Shown in pieces: positions 46,160 to 56,948 of a DNA stretch of 64,000 bases (positions are counted from its first letter, which is position 1; every line of letters starts with the position of its first letter). The stretch comes from Cycas panzhihuaensis (taxonomy: Eukaryota > Cycadophyta), in the NCBI GenBank assembly GCA_023213395.1, contig CM041465.1, positions 13,330,001 to 13,394,000 of the forward strand, given 5' to 3'. Both the position numbers and the translations under genes were made by a program. Under the pieces are notes generated by a model. That model worked only from the letters and a program-made list of their open reading frames with translations. It ran no database searches and was not told the DNA's origin.

Positions 46160-48741
46160 TGTTTCCTGGCTTCTGGGAATGGATACAGAATCACCGACTC
46201 AGGTAAGTGCAGGTATGTTTCTCGCATTATCATCACTTTCTTCATTGGGTGTTTGCTTGCGTATCTGCATGTGTATGACTTTGTGGGCGACCTTGTAGTC
46301 GTCCACACTTATTTTAGCCTATGACGACTATAGCAGGGGCACACTCCCAGCGAGCGTGGCCCCCTGGTGACCACATTACTTCCCGCATCTGCCCTCCTTG
46401 CTCCTAGATCCACTAGGTTTGCGCCACCTCCGCCCGTGTGATGACTCATCATTGTTTGGTTAACTTGCCACCCCACTTGAGCCCTATTTTTGCTCCCTTG
46501 GACCCGTTTGTTGGCTTGTGTACCCCCGGGTAGGTTCTCTAATCTCCTTTTTGCCCTTTCGGTCATCTGCGCCCAGTCTAAACTGGCTGGTGGGCCCCAT
46601 TTTTGGCTCCAGCTTCATACCGCTAGAATTTTCGCGGTCTTGTTGGAATATTGATGCCATGAAATTGCCACAGATGATTGTCTCAGGTTGTTTTTTAAAA
46701 TCTGCCGTGGCAATTTCGCATTTATCGAACCGCCACGTGGCCTTATTTCTCTTCTAGCCGCGCCCTAATCGCTTGCTTTAGGGTTTTTCTTGAGTACTTA
46801 AGCCCTTTTTGGCTCATTTTCAAGGACCTTTTTTGGCTCACTTTTGGAATTGCTCTTAAGGAAACATCATCCTGCTATGCTCTTCTCTCTTGCAAGCATC
46901 TTTGGACTGCATCCCTCCTTCAGCGCCCAACTCTCCTTTGGCGTGGCTGAGACATTCTCCCAGCCCTTCAAATGCCTTGGAGAGGGCCCCTTTGGAGTAG
47001 CTTCTAGTTGATCTTTGCCCAGGTAGCCCACAAGTGCCCCAAGCGCAGGTGTTTCCCATCACATCTTTGTAGCAGGGTCTCAAACCTGCTCTACTTCAGA
47101 TCTGGGCTGATTTCTCAGCCCCTCTTCACTGCTCCTTGGCTGAGGCAAACCCCTTGCCCCTCCTTTTCAGGTATTCCTTGTTTTATATTATTTTTTTCTT
47201 GTGATATTTATGCTTAAGTTTGTTTGTTCTTACTTGTTTCTTGAGAGTTGGTTTTCCTCCCTTTTGAGGACTGCTATACCACTCTTTCTGTGTTTCTTGC
47301 CTGCGTTCGCTACTCAAGGCAGCAGCATTGAGGGGTGGCATAGGTTTTGGAGAGGAGCTGGGTGGATTCCGTACCACCTTCCACGCTCCCTAAGCGGCTC
47401 TAAGCCCTCCAAAGCCTCCCTCTCGCCCCGTGCTGCCCTTGGCTTGCAAACAAGGGTTTGAAGGCTCCCTTTGGTTGCCCAAACCAGCGCTGTCACAAGT
47501 TGCAGCGCTGATTTGGAGCCTTTTGCTCAGGGTTGGGCCTCACTCATCAGTCCCAACCGCTGGTTTTTGCTTCACCTTCTCTTCCCGGTCACCCGGTTTG
47601 CTCCTCATAGCATCCCGGTTCGCCGTGGGTGTCGTTGGGCCTCTCCTTGCCCTTTTTGCTGCCGTTTCCAGCCCTTGCTCTTGACTTTATCCTCGCTACC
47701 TCATGGCTCTTAAGGGGAGGTTAGGGCATCATTTGCGGGAGGTAGGCCACTTCGAGGCTTACCCAATCATCTACTTTCACCTTGGTCACTTTCTTTTGGT
47801 ACTTTCATTGTTGGATTAGCACTAACGCATGTATATTCAGATTCTCGTTTATGTTATTTAGGCATATATTGTTAGAGTTTTGTGTTGCATGTTAGTGTTC
47901 TTCCTTCGGGAAGAGAGAGAGACCGCTATTGCTTGCAGGTATTTGGGAAGCGCGGAGAACATCGCCCATTGGCCTCGTTACCGGTAAGCACTATTGCATG
48001 CGTTATGTTTTTATGCTATTTCATTTATTAGTTGGTGCTTCCTCTCTTTCTTGGTATCGCATGTGATTTTCCGGGGAAGGTAAGGAAGCCCCTCTTTCAT
48101 CCGCCGCAACATCTCGCATCCAGCGCACCGTGTGGAACGGTTTGGTGCTCCTCGAGGAGGCTTCTTCATCACGCACGCCCTCGGTCCAGGTGCACGTTTC
48201 GTCCCCCTTTGCTACCTCCTTTCTGCCTTTTACTTTTCTTGTAGTAATTAGCACATTAAAAGATAAAAGGGGAAAGTTGGTTTGGTATTTGTTTGCGATT
48301 CATTTGTCTTGTTACATGTATCTTTACCGTTCGTAGGAAAGATTGTAGGAGCCCTCTTCTCCCCTACCTTTCCTTCTCTCTCATTAACCACACAAGTGCC
48401 TTGCCTCTCGCATCACTCGTGTACCCAGTTAGGTTGTGTAGGCTTACTCTTGGCCTATCTCCATTAGGTCCTCTCTTCCCCCCTTCTGGCCACCCAAGGG
48501 TGGGAGGATCCTACCTCTAGGTCAACCCAAGTTTTCCCTACGCACCTCCACCCCTTGTTCAAAGCGGTGAAGGGTCACCTGATAGTAGCCATACTCCATT
48601 GCAGATCCCAAACTCGCGCTCCGGCGCATGGGGCGCTCTGCGTGATAGTTACTCACTTTTTAGGTTCCACCTTCTATCATTTCACCACTCACTCTCCCCC
48701 ACACCTATCAGTTAGGTAGTTATCCCATAGCAGTGCGTCCA
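46160..48741 (+). repeat. E3 5' LTR
   Basis: 2582 bp, TGTTTCCTGGCTTCTGG...GTGCGTCCA. It is highly similar to 60159-62735 throughout except in a block of about 60 bases (46611-46672), which is rearranged. Short open frames inside it are coincidental. Confidence 0.95.
46620..46717. promoter_or_regulatory. Inverted repeats in the E3 LTR
   Basis: CCGC (46620-46623) pairs with GCGG (46634-46637). A perfect 11-bp inverted repeat pairs GAAATTGCCAC (46661-46671) with GTGGCAATTTC (46707-46717). The layout (small hairpin, then a wide stem around a TTTTTTAAAA stretch) copies that of the E2 LTR, where the wide stem is TTTACCACGA/TCGTGGTAAA. Confidence 0.7.
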
Positions 48742-48742
48742 C

Positions 48743-48760
48743 TGGTGACCATACTGGGGA
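48743..48760 (+). promoter_or_regulatory. E3 primer binding site
   Basis: TGGTGACCATACTGGGGA, one base after the LTR. It differs at two positions from the E2 site. It is a non-Met primer; the tRNA is not identified. Confidence 0.68.
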
Positions 48761-48914
48761 CTACCAGTAAGGGAGCTACTTTTGCTCTCTTCGGTTGGTT
48801 TCGCTACTCTTGTGTGATCCTTTTTATACCTATCTCGATCTTCACGTTGGGCAGCCCCCAACGCGTGTGTTTTACCGCTTTTTCTCTTTTCCTAACATCA
48901 TCGGTTGACCTTGC

Positions 48915-51215
48915 ATGCTACATTTTTCTCATTGTTTGCGCGGTCTACCTCCTTTGTTAGAAGACCCTGAGTATCACCTTCTTGCCTCGTCGGATTCCGA
49001 TCTGACTATGGAGGGATACTCTTCCAATTGGACCTACCACACTTCAACCTTGGAAACCCATGCCTTTCCTTCTGCTATTCCCGGGTCCGCCCAAGTGGGT
49101 GACGACCCCCTTTATTACCCAAATGACCAACACCTTTCACTTGATGCCCATCCTTCTACCCATGCCGTGGAAGGATCCGTTCCTCTTGAGGCTCACCACG
49201 TAGTTGGCGATTCTTATGAGGAACATTCCGAAGAACCTACTTTGTTCGAGGTTCCGATCACCTCCTACGAGTATGTAGGGACTCCTCCTGTTGACGTAGT
49301 TGAAGCTCTTAATGAGTATCGCCGAGTGGCACGCTTGCAGTCGCGCCCTGGATGGCTTGAGGATGCCCTCCGTGGAGGAGCCTCTTCCTCTTCCGCTCCT
49401 CCGCCGCATGCCTCATCCTCATCCACCCTTCCTGTGATAACAAATCCCTTCGTGCCTACACGTACGTCCCACTCGTTTCCTATTCCTGCAGTGGGGTCAC
49501 GTGTTGCACCTTCCATTCCTCATCAAGGTCCTAATGCCTTAGGATCTTCTCATGGTGTGTCTTTCCCTCAATTGAAGGTTAGCATACCCGTTCCTAACCA
49601 AACCAATGTGCCATCCCCTAACGTGGCGCATACCGTTCCTAGTAGGCCTACCGGTCCTACTAGCATTCCAACCACTAGCTATGTGGGATCCGCTCCCACA
49701 CACACTCAAACCCAACACATTGGTGCTTCCTTCTATGCTCCCCTAGGGTATACTTCTCAACCTTGGGGGCAGGGTAGAGGAAGTCGTCTTCCCGTTTATG
49801 GGGTGGATCCGCTACACCCATATGGGGTCGCTCCACCTACGGATGGCCCATATGGGCAAAACCCAGTTCCACATCCCGCTTGCCCATCTTCCAACGCAAT
49901 CCCATCCGTTGTGCCTTCGCAAGGGAACCCGACTCCCTTCCAAGGCGCCTACCCCCATGCCTCTTTTCAACAAGGGACGCTTCCTCAAGGAGGGATGGGT
50001 GTCCCACCCCCATCTACTCCTTGTGCGTTACCTACTTCGACATTCGTTGATGCTACAGTTCAGGCAAGGGCGCGCCCCTTCATGGACTTTAGGTCAACCC
50101 CTCTTTCGGTTGAGGCGTTGCGAACCAACTTGCCGCCTCATCCCCCTGAAGTTCCTAGATTCGATGGGACTTCGTCATAAGACCGCGAGCATGTCCGTAG
50201 TTTTTCTATGGCATGCATCGATTCATCGGGCTTACGACCATATTTTGATGAAACTTTTCCGCGATCCTGCAGGTGGCGCCTCAAATGGTTCTACCGTCTC
50301 CCTGCCCACTCAATCCATTCATTCCAGCAATTGGTGGATAAGTGCATCAACTATTTTGATGTAGCCCGTCCATTCGAGAGCGGAATGAAGTCCCTTCTCT
50401 CGCTCAAACAAGGTCACGATGAGATGAATCGTGACTTTGTGCGGCGATTCCACGACTTGCTTCACTCCACTAAGGCAATATTGCCTGAGGAACTGAAGCG
50501 AGACCTTTTCGTCAATGCACTTCATCCTGAAGTTCATGTGGAAGTCCTCAAGATGGGGGCGACCACATGTGACTCCGTGATCACCAAGTGCTTAGCGTTG
50601 GAGGCTATTGAGATCCAAGCTGGTCTCAAGAAACCTCTTAAGCCCTCACAACGCCGTGAGGCACCACCCCCTACCAAGGGTAACAAACCTTCCCAACCAA
50701 CTCGGTCTTCCTCTCATCCTACCGAGAGGACTTTAGACCCTCTCACATCAACTATACGCTCATTCGAGTGTACGATGAAGGAGCTCAAGCTTCAAGGTCC
50801 TTCATCCCCTACATTGAACAAACAAGTCCAACAAACTACCCAAGCTCCTCTTCCCAGGAATGGAAACGTCCAGTCCTCTCAAGCGAGAAGATCCGACCCT
50901 CCGCTTGAGAAGAAGTGGTGCTCCATTCATGGGGATTGCTTCCACGATGATTCGCGTTGTAGGGCCCAGTATCTAAAGGATGCCCCTCGACGCGATTCTT
51001 CTCCCAAACGGGCCTCAAGGCCTAATTTGGATCAACTAGTTCATAAGGATCCGTTCCCTAAACATGGGGAACGTGATCGCAGTACCCAAACCAAGAACAA
51101 CCGTAACCGAGGAAGATCGCCTGACCCCTGTCCTTCCCGCGACAAAGGGAAGGGCACTCGGAACTCTTCTTCCTCCTCTCGCTCTCCTAGCCGTCGCACC
51201 CCGTTGCCTTCATGA
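48915..51215 (+). pseudogene. gag: E3 gag
   Basis: Capsid and nucleocapsid precursor, one frame with a TAA at 50178-50180 and a TGA at 51213-51215. The first 30 codons (to MEGYSSNWTYH, Met at 49008) are conserved in E2 even upstream of that Met, so the start may be 48915. A Pro/Ser/Thr-rich stretch follows (residues 150-380). The capsid core starts just before the first stop (PEVPRFDGTSS) and continues HVRSFSMACIDSSGLRPYFD, INYFDVARPFESGMKSLLSL and DFVRRFHDLLHSTKAILPEE, typical of Tat/Athila gag. The C-terminal part is basic and Ser/Arg-rich, with a possible zinc motif CSIHGDCFHDDSRC. Confidence 0.9.
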
Positions 51216-51236
51216 CCCCGGAACAGGGGGAAGAAG

Positions 51237-52562
51237 GTGATCCAGTTGCTTGAAGCAACTCTTACTTTTGCCCTTACGCGATCTCAAGCCGCTAAGGAAG
51301 CAGCGGGAGCTGCTTGTTCTTCCGCCCCTTCTGACCCTCTTCTGGAGACCCTTCCTCCGAAAGTCCCTCTCTTTCCCAAGGCTATTCTTGTATGCCCAGG
51401 TCGTTACGATTTCCGAAGGGCACTTACCCAACCTACTGGGAAGGGTAAGCCCTTCTCTATCGTGGACGAGCTTCATACGGTCGCTGCAGGAATGTCCTTG
51501 ATGGACGTTCTGAAGAGTTGTCCCGAGCAGCGGGCCCTCCTCCTGGAAGCTTTAGGATTGAGTGATGCACCTGTCCACACTTTGAGTGTCGCCCAAGGTA
51601 GTGGACCTGCTATTTCCGTTGATCCTAAGGATCTTCCCCCCGCCGGTGAAAGGGAACGTCAGTGGAACTTCCCATTCACCATCACGATCGATACGCCTGA
51701 TTGTACTCTTCGAAGGACTATTATCGACAACGGTTCTTCTGTCAATGCCATGCCCTTGCGTGTCATGCAAGAGCTTGGTATCTCTGCCTTGGAACCTGTT
51801 CCCTGGCGATGCCAAGGTTATGACAGTAGTGAGAAGACCCCTCTGGGATTTGTCGCGATTCCGCTCACCCTTGACGGCAAGACCGTTCTTGCCGACGTTG
51901 TAGTCATCGACATTGATGTGGATTACAACCTCCTTTTAGGTCATCCATGGCTCGACCAAATGGGAGTCGTGTGCTCGACTCTTTGGGGGCAACTTAAATT
52001 CGTCCATGACAGACGAATGAGAGTGATTCCCCGCGAATGCCCTTTTGCCAAACAAACCCGTTCCACCAGTTCGGCAAACCAAGGTTCATCTACCCATGCC
52101 TCGGCTTGCTCTATTGGTATACCTAATCCGTCCGAAGAAGACCCCGCGTCTTCCTCCTCAGTCTCACTTGATTCCCCTATTGGCGTTGGGAGTTACGGGT
52201 ACCTTGCTTCGTTTAGCGATGATGAGTCGCTCGACGAAGACGAGGATTGTCTTCACCCTGTCTCTTTCCTCCACGCCAGTAGGTCGCACTTGCCTTCTTC
52301 TAGATCCCTGTCTAGAACCTCTCTCGTTGGTGAGGCTAGCCCCTCATGCATGTCACACATCATCGCTCGTGTTGACCCACCTGTCACCAGTTCTTCTTTT
52401 TCATTACCCCCCGTAGGTAATGGCTTTGAGGAATTGCCTTTCGCTCCTTCCGAGGAGCCTCTCCCTGGTTTCCTTTCAGATTTCCATGAGGAAGTTGAGC
52501 AACCCGATGGCCATCACGGTCCCAGATTTTACTCCCTCCAGTGCTTCTTCTACTCGAAGTAA
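51237..52562 (+). pseudogene. pol: E3 protease region
   Basis: 441 open codons in the gag frame, so gag and pol form a single polyprotein frame. The protease core has FPFTITIDTPDCTLRR, active site IDNGSSVNAMPLRVM (Asp at 51726), and DVDYNLLLGHPWLDQMGVVC. The N-terminal part (residues 1-120) contains a conserved block also found in E2 and D (KGKPFSIVDELHTVAAGMSL). The acidic tail (DDESLDEDED) precedes a one-base frameshift near 52510, where the true frame moves to that of the next feature. Confidence 0.87.
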
Positions 52563-54369
52563 GGTCATCCATGGGGTGGATTATTTCGAGGATGACGAAG
52601 CCCTGCTTGAGCATCTAGCGGGCCTTACGCCTAACTTGCCTTCTAGTCACCACCGGCTTGGTCATTAGAAGATTCTCGCGATCGGGTCCACACTTGCCGA
52701 TCTGATCCTGTCTCCTATTCCTCCTCCTCCCGTTGATCTTGCCCCTCTCCACTTCGAGGAGGGCAACGCCATGTGCATGGGAGAAACTCAAGACATAGTC
52801 TTGGCCCTAGGCAGGGTCATTAAGGTCAGGTTGGAATGTTCTCCTGATGAGATAAGGGAGTACTCCCTTCTGTTCCAGGAGTTCTGAGACATTTTTGCGT
52901 GGGATTACACTGACATGAAGGGAATCGACCCCTCGATTGTCACTCATAACCTCACCACCCTTCCTGGCGCCCGCCCTGTGCACTAGAAGCAGCGTCCCCT
53001 TTACCCGAAGCTATCTGCCGCCATCAAAATGGAGGTTGAGAAGCTTCTGGACGCTGGGCTTATTACTTCTATTGACTACCCTAAGTGGGTCTCCAACATT
53101 ATTCCTGTTGCTAAAAAGAACGGGGCAATCCGTATATGCATCGACTTTCGCGACATCAACAACGCTTGTCCTAAGGACAATTTTCTGTTACCCTTCCTAG
53201 ATCAAATCATTGATCGCACCACTGGATTTGAAGTGATGTCCCTAATGGACGGCTTCTCTGGCTATAACCAAATTCAGATTTCTCCCGAAGATCGCCATAA
53301 GATGGCCTTCACTACTCCTTGGGGTACCTTCGCCTATAAGGCAATGCCCTTTGGCCTTAAGAATGCAGGTGCTACTTACCAAAGAGCCATGCATTTTATC
53401 TTCCATGACCTCATCAACGACACGCTGGAGGTCTTCATGGATGATATGATGGGTCTTTCCCACATGAGAGCCCATCACCCTTCCGACTTACGTGCCATCT
53501 TCTCACGATGCGGCGAGTATCACGTCAGTCTCAATCCGCTCAAATGCGTGTTTGTCGTTACTTTGGGTAAACTCCTCGGATTCCTTGTATCTAAACGGGG
53601 AATTCAGATCGACCCTGACAAAGTCAGAGCGATCCTCGACATGCCGCCACCTAGAACTCAATGGCAGATTAAGTCGTTTCTAAGCAGGCTCAGTTTCCTT
53701 AGGCGCTTCTTAGCCGACTTCACTGTGAGCGCTAAACCCCTCACGAACCTGTTGAAGAAGGGAGCTCCTTTTGCCTGGTCTGACAAGACCCAAAAGGCCT
53801 TTGAAGGACTGAAGGAAGCCTTGGCTTTCGCCCCTACGTTGGCGCCTCCCCGATTCGATAGGCCCTTCATCCTATATACCTCGGCGACTGATGAATCCTT
53901 GGGCACTATGCTCGCTCAGGAGGACGACTCAGGAACTGAGAGAGCTATATATTTCATCAGTCGCATTCTCGTGGCTGCTGAGCTTAATTATTCCCCTTCC
54001 GAGAAGGAATGCCTCTCCTTAGTCCATGCAACCAAGAAGTTTAGGCACTACTTGCTCGGCAACACCACTAAGGTGATCGTTCAATCTGATCCCTTGCGAT
54101 ACTTACTAACTCGCTCAGATTTGACGGGTAGGGCTGGTCGTTGGGCCGTCCTACTCCAAGAATTCGATCTCCACATCGTCAACCAGAAATCAAAGAAGGG
54201 AATGATAGTGGCCGAGCAACTCGGGGATGCCCCTATCCCTAACTCCTTTGATACTCCCGTTGACGACTCTGTCCCCGATGAGTCTATCCTGATGATTCAG
54301 GGAGCTTCTCCCCATCTGCTCATCGATAATGAGCGGTACGGCGACATAGTGCGGTATCTCACGCAGTAG
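52563..54369 (+). pseudogene. pol: E3 reverse transcriptase and RNase H
   Basis: The pre-RT stretch (VIHGVDYFEDDEALLEHL ... ETQDIVLALGRVIKV) has stops at 52666, 52885 and 52984. From 53029, 446 codons are open. RT contains KWVSNIIPVAKKNGAIRICI, SLMDGFSGYNQIQIS, GLKNAGATYQRA and the catalytic FMDDMM box (53434). The connection is PRTQWQIKSFLSRLSFLRRF. RNase H has FILYTSATDESLGTMLA (Asp), NYSPSEKECLSLVHATK (Glu) and KVIVQSDPLRYLLTRSDLTG (Asp). The sequence then passes directly to the integrase zinc region, with no second RNase H between. Confidence 0.93.
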
Positions 54370-55574
54370 CAATACTGCCCCGACGCTAGTAATAAAGTTA
54401 AATCTCGTATCCGGACTTCTGCCAGGCAATACCTCCTCGTGGATGAGGTATTGTATAAGAGGTCCTTCGATGGGATCCTCCTCCATCATGACACCACCGA
54501 CGGTGACTGTGTACTTGGGAATGCCACCACGGCATTTGTGGAGGTCACTTTGGGGGCCAGTCCATGGCTTAGAGGATCCTCCGCATGGGCTATTTCTGGC
54601 CATCTCTTTTCAAAGACGCTCACGCCTTTGCTCTGAAATATCGGCGATGTCAAGAACATGCCAACATTTCCCATGTGTCTTCCGAGGCCTTGCATCCTAT
54701 CGTTTCGCCATGGCCCTTCGCTCAGTGGGGACTAGACCTCATTGGGGCTATCTCCCCACCTTCGTCGTGGCAACACAAGTTCATCTTGACTGCCACGGAG
54801 TATTTCACCAAATGGGCGGAGGCCATCCCCTTGATCACTACTCCTGGTAAAACAATTGCCACATTCATTTATCAGCATATCATTTACCATTTCAGAATTC
54901 TGGATGTCCTAATCACCGATAATGGAACTCCTTTCTGTAATAAGGAGGTGGATGAGCTTTGTGAGAAGTTCAAAATTTCTCACAAGACTTCCTCCCCTTA
55001 CTACCCTCAGGCAAATGGCCAAGTGGAGTCTTTTAATAAGACTCTTATTAGCATCCTCAAGAAAACCGTTGCTCAATCCCAAAGGGATTGGCACCTTCAG
55101 TTGCCCTCCGCCTTGTGGGCTTATCGTACCTCTATCCATTCTGCCACGGGAATGACCCCATTCTCCCTGGTCTACGGTACTGAGGCGGTACTCCCATTGG
55201 AGGTGGAGATTCCTTCCTTGTGAGTCTTCCTTCGAGGTTTCATCGACGAAGAGTCGATCCGTCAGGCCCGCCTGCTCGACCTCGAAGCTTTGGATGAGAG
55301 ACGCTTAGCCGCCTATCAGGCTAACCTAGCATCCAAAGCCCGCTCACAAAGGGCCCACGATAAATGCCTTCGTTCTCGCCCTTTGTTTCCTGGGGACTAT
55401 GTCCTCAAGCTCGAATATCTCCATGACCGTTTGACCAAATTCAAACCCTAATGGGTTGGTCCTTTCGTCATTATCGAATCCCTCGATAATGGTGCTTATA
55501 GGATAGCCACCTTAGAAGGGCTCGAATTTGAAAAAGCCGTTAATGGGATGTTCCTTAAGAAGTTTTACGTATGA
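54370..55574 (+). pseudogene. pol: E3 integrase
   Basis: The zinc region starts after a stop at 54367. A frameshift lies near 54500. In the later frame it shows ECHHGICGGHF and KYRRCQEHAN, where the first Cys of the C..C pair is Tyr. The catalytic core (54585-55220) keeps all three acids: GLDLIGAIS, VLITDNGTPFCNKE and GQVESFNKTL. A TGA at 55221-55223 and a TAA near 55449 break the C-terminal part, which contains GDYVLKLEYLHDRLTKF and ends FLKKFYV before TGA at 55572-55574. It reads toward the antisense gene, so the two genes converge. Confidence 0.92.
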
Positions 55575-56240
55575 TCTCTCGGTGATCCCTTCGCCTTGCT
55601 CCGAAATGAGCCTAAACTACCATCTTAGGTTGTCCCCATTCTTCCCAACCACGGGTAGAGTGGCAATTTAAGATGGACCCCTCTTCTTCTTTTCGGTTCC
55701 TTCCGCGGAACCTGTGTTCCCGTATTCTCTCGGGAACCCTTGTGTCGTCTTGCTTGGGCATCCCCCAATCAGGAAGATGCTTGGGGGCATCGTCACCCCC
55801 CTTTCCTGCCCGCCGTTTCCTTCGCATATCCCGCTATGCTCTCCTGTAGACATGTATGCCGCCCTGCTCCCTAACCTCACACTTCTATGTCGTCCCACTC
55901 ACGGCGTGTGTGTGTGCCCCTATTAGGTGTGTGGTCATACATGGGAGGAAACGTGTGTCCATACAACAAAATATCCACAACATAAAACATCTACAACATA
56001 ACATTCACAATACACAAAAATAACCATGCATGTCATCCACATGATACATCATATACAGCATCTCTTATCCAAATGGGGTCCCAATCACCCCATGCACACA
56101 TATATATACATATCAAAAATCGTGTCACATCATACATCTTGGGAAGCCGGTGTCCTTGCAGGGGGGGTACAATCATATGGTCCTATATATGACCCCCGGG
56201 AGACCGGTGCTTTCCCCTGTCAAACCTACATGTACATGTC
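55575..56240. other. E3 region between the convergent genes
   Basis: This holds the 3' flanks of integrase (plus) and of the antisense gene (minus). Short minus-strand frames here (for example near 55612-55898) have no recognisable domain. A repetitive ACACATATATATACATA stretch (56096-56112) matches the AT-rich part of E2 near 17680-17720. Confidence 0.5.
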
Positions 56241-56839
56241 CTACTGCTGTGGCCCTGCTCCTAGGGTGCCATCTCTCAGTCTCTGTGATCCCTCTCCTGG
56301 GGACCACATGCCTCTGAGGCTCCTCCTGGGCCTCCGCGAGCTGCCTGCCTCACTCTCCTCATCCCTAGGTCATCTCAGGGTCATCACCACCGTGTAGGTC
56401 CGTGTCCTGCTCCGGCTCGACCTCGAGACCATCTGTGCTACTAGCTGATCGTATCTAGCCTGGATACGATCCCGCTCTCCCCAGAGTACCTCCTCTGTCC
56501 CCCTGAGATGCTCAGTGATCACTGCTAGCTGGGTTCTGCTCTCTTCGTCTCCACCTATACCACCCCGTGCCTCTAGAGCCTGTACCCATCCTCGCAGCTC
56601 ATCTCGCTCGCATCTCGTATCATCCCTCTCTTGCTGCAGTCATCCCTGGGATGTGACATGCTCTTGGGACTCTATAGCCCATATGTCCCTCGCCCTCACC
56701 AATGGGGCGAACGCCTCTCTGTGGCCTCCTGCCGCTCTAGGCTCATCACCTGCCTGGATGGGCGGTTGCCCCTCTGCATACACCTAAGGGAATATCTCCC
56801 TCACCACAACCTCTATCAGTCTCCTGATCTCCACTGTAC
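56241..56839 (-). pseudogene. E3 antisense gene, exon 2
   Basis: The minus strand continues from the intron with TVEIRRLIEVVVREIFP, a TAG where E2 has TGG (Trp), then VYAEGQPPIQAGDEPR. A long charged heptad-rich stretch follows (QQERDDTRCERDELRGWVQA, LRGTEEVLWGERDRIQARYD), which looks like a coiled coil. It ends with a basic region and MWSPGEGSQRLRDGTLGAGP before a TAG at 56241-56243, aligned with the E2 stop. The tail pairs a coiled coil for partner binding with a basic segment. Two or three stops are present in this copy. Confidence 0.8.
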
Positions 56840-56948
56840 CTGCCAATGCAACACGCCATGTGTCAATCTATATCTCACCATACCATGATCAAACCAAACC
56901 AAACATCTATCTGGATGCCAAATGACTCTGGAAAAGGTTAGGTCTCAC
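56840..56948 (-). other. Intron of the E3 antisense gene
   Basis: 109 nt: donor GTGAGACC (minus strand, from 56948), acceptor CATTGGCAG ending at 56840. The frame before is GRSKGLIG and after is TVEIRRLIEV; the split codon is GGT, phase 1. Length, phase and position equal those of E2. An intron can survive here because the element's genomic RNA is the opposite strand and is not spliced at these sites. Confidence 0.87.

Noticed and set aside
47008-48520. Several plus-strand frames of 60-90 codons in the E3 LTR
   Set aside because: They lie in several overlapping frames, are repeated in the other LTR at 61000-62600, and show no domain; they are chance frames in a GC-rich LTR.
48742-48914. Ogre-type extra ORF between 5' LTR and gag
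   Set aside because: The leader is only about 170 bases; there is no room for the extra ORF, so the family is Tat-like but not Ogre.
49137-49516. Minus-strand frames opposite gag
   Set aside because: Shadows of the Pro/Ser-rich gag frame; not conserved in E2.
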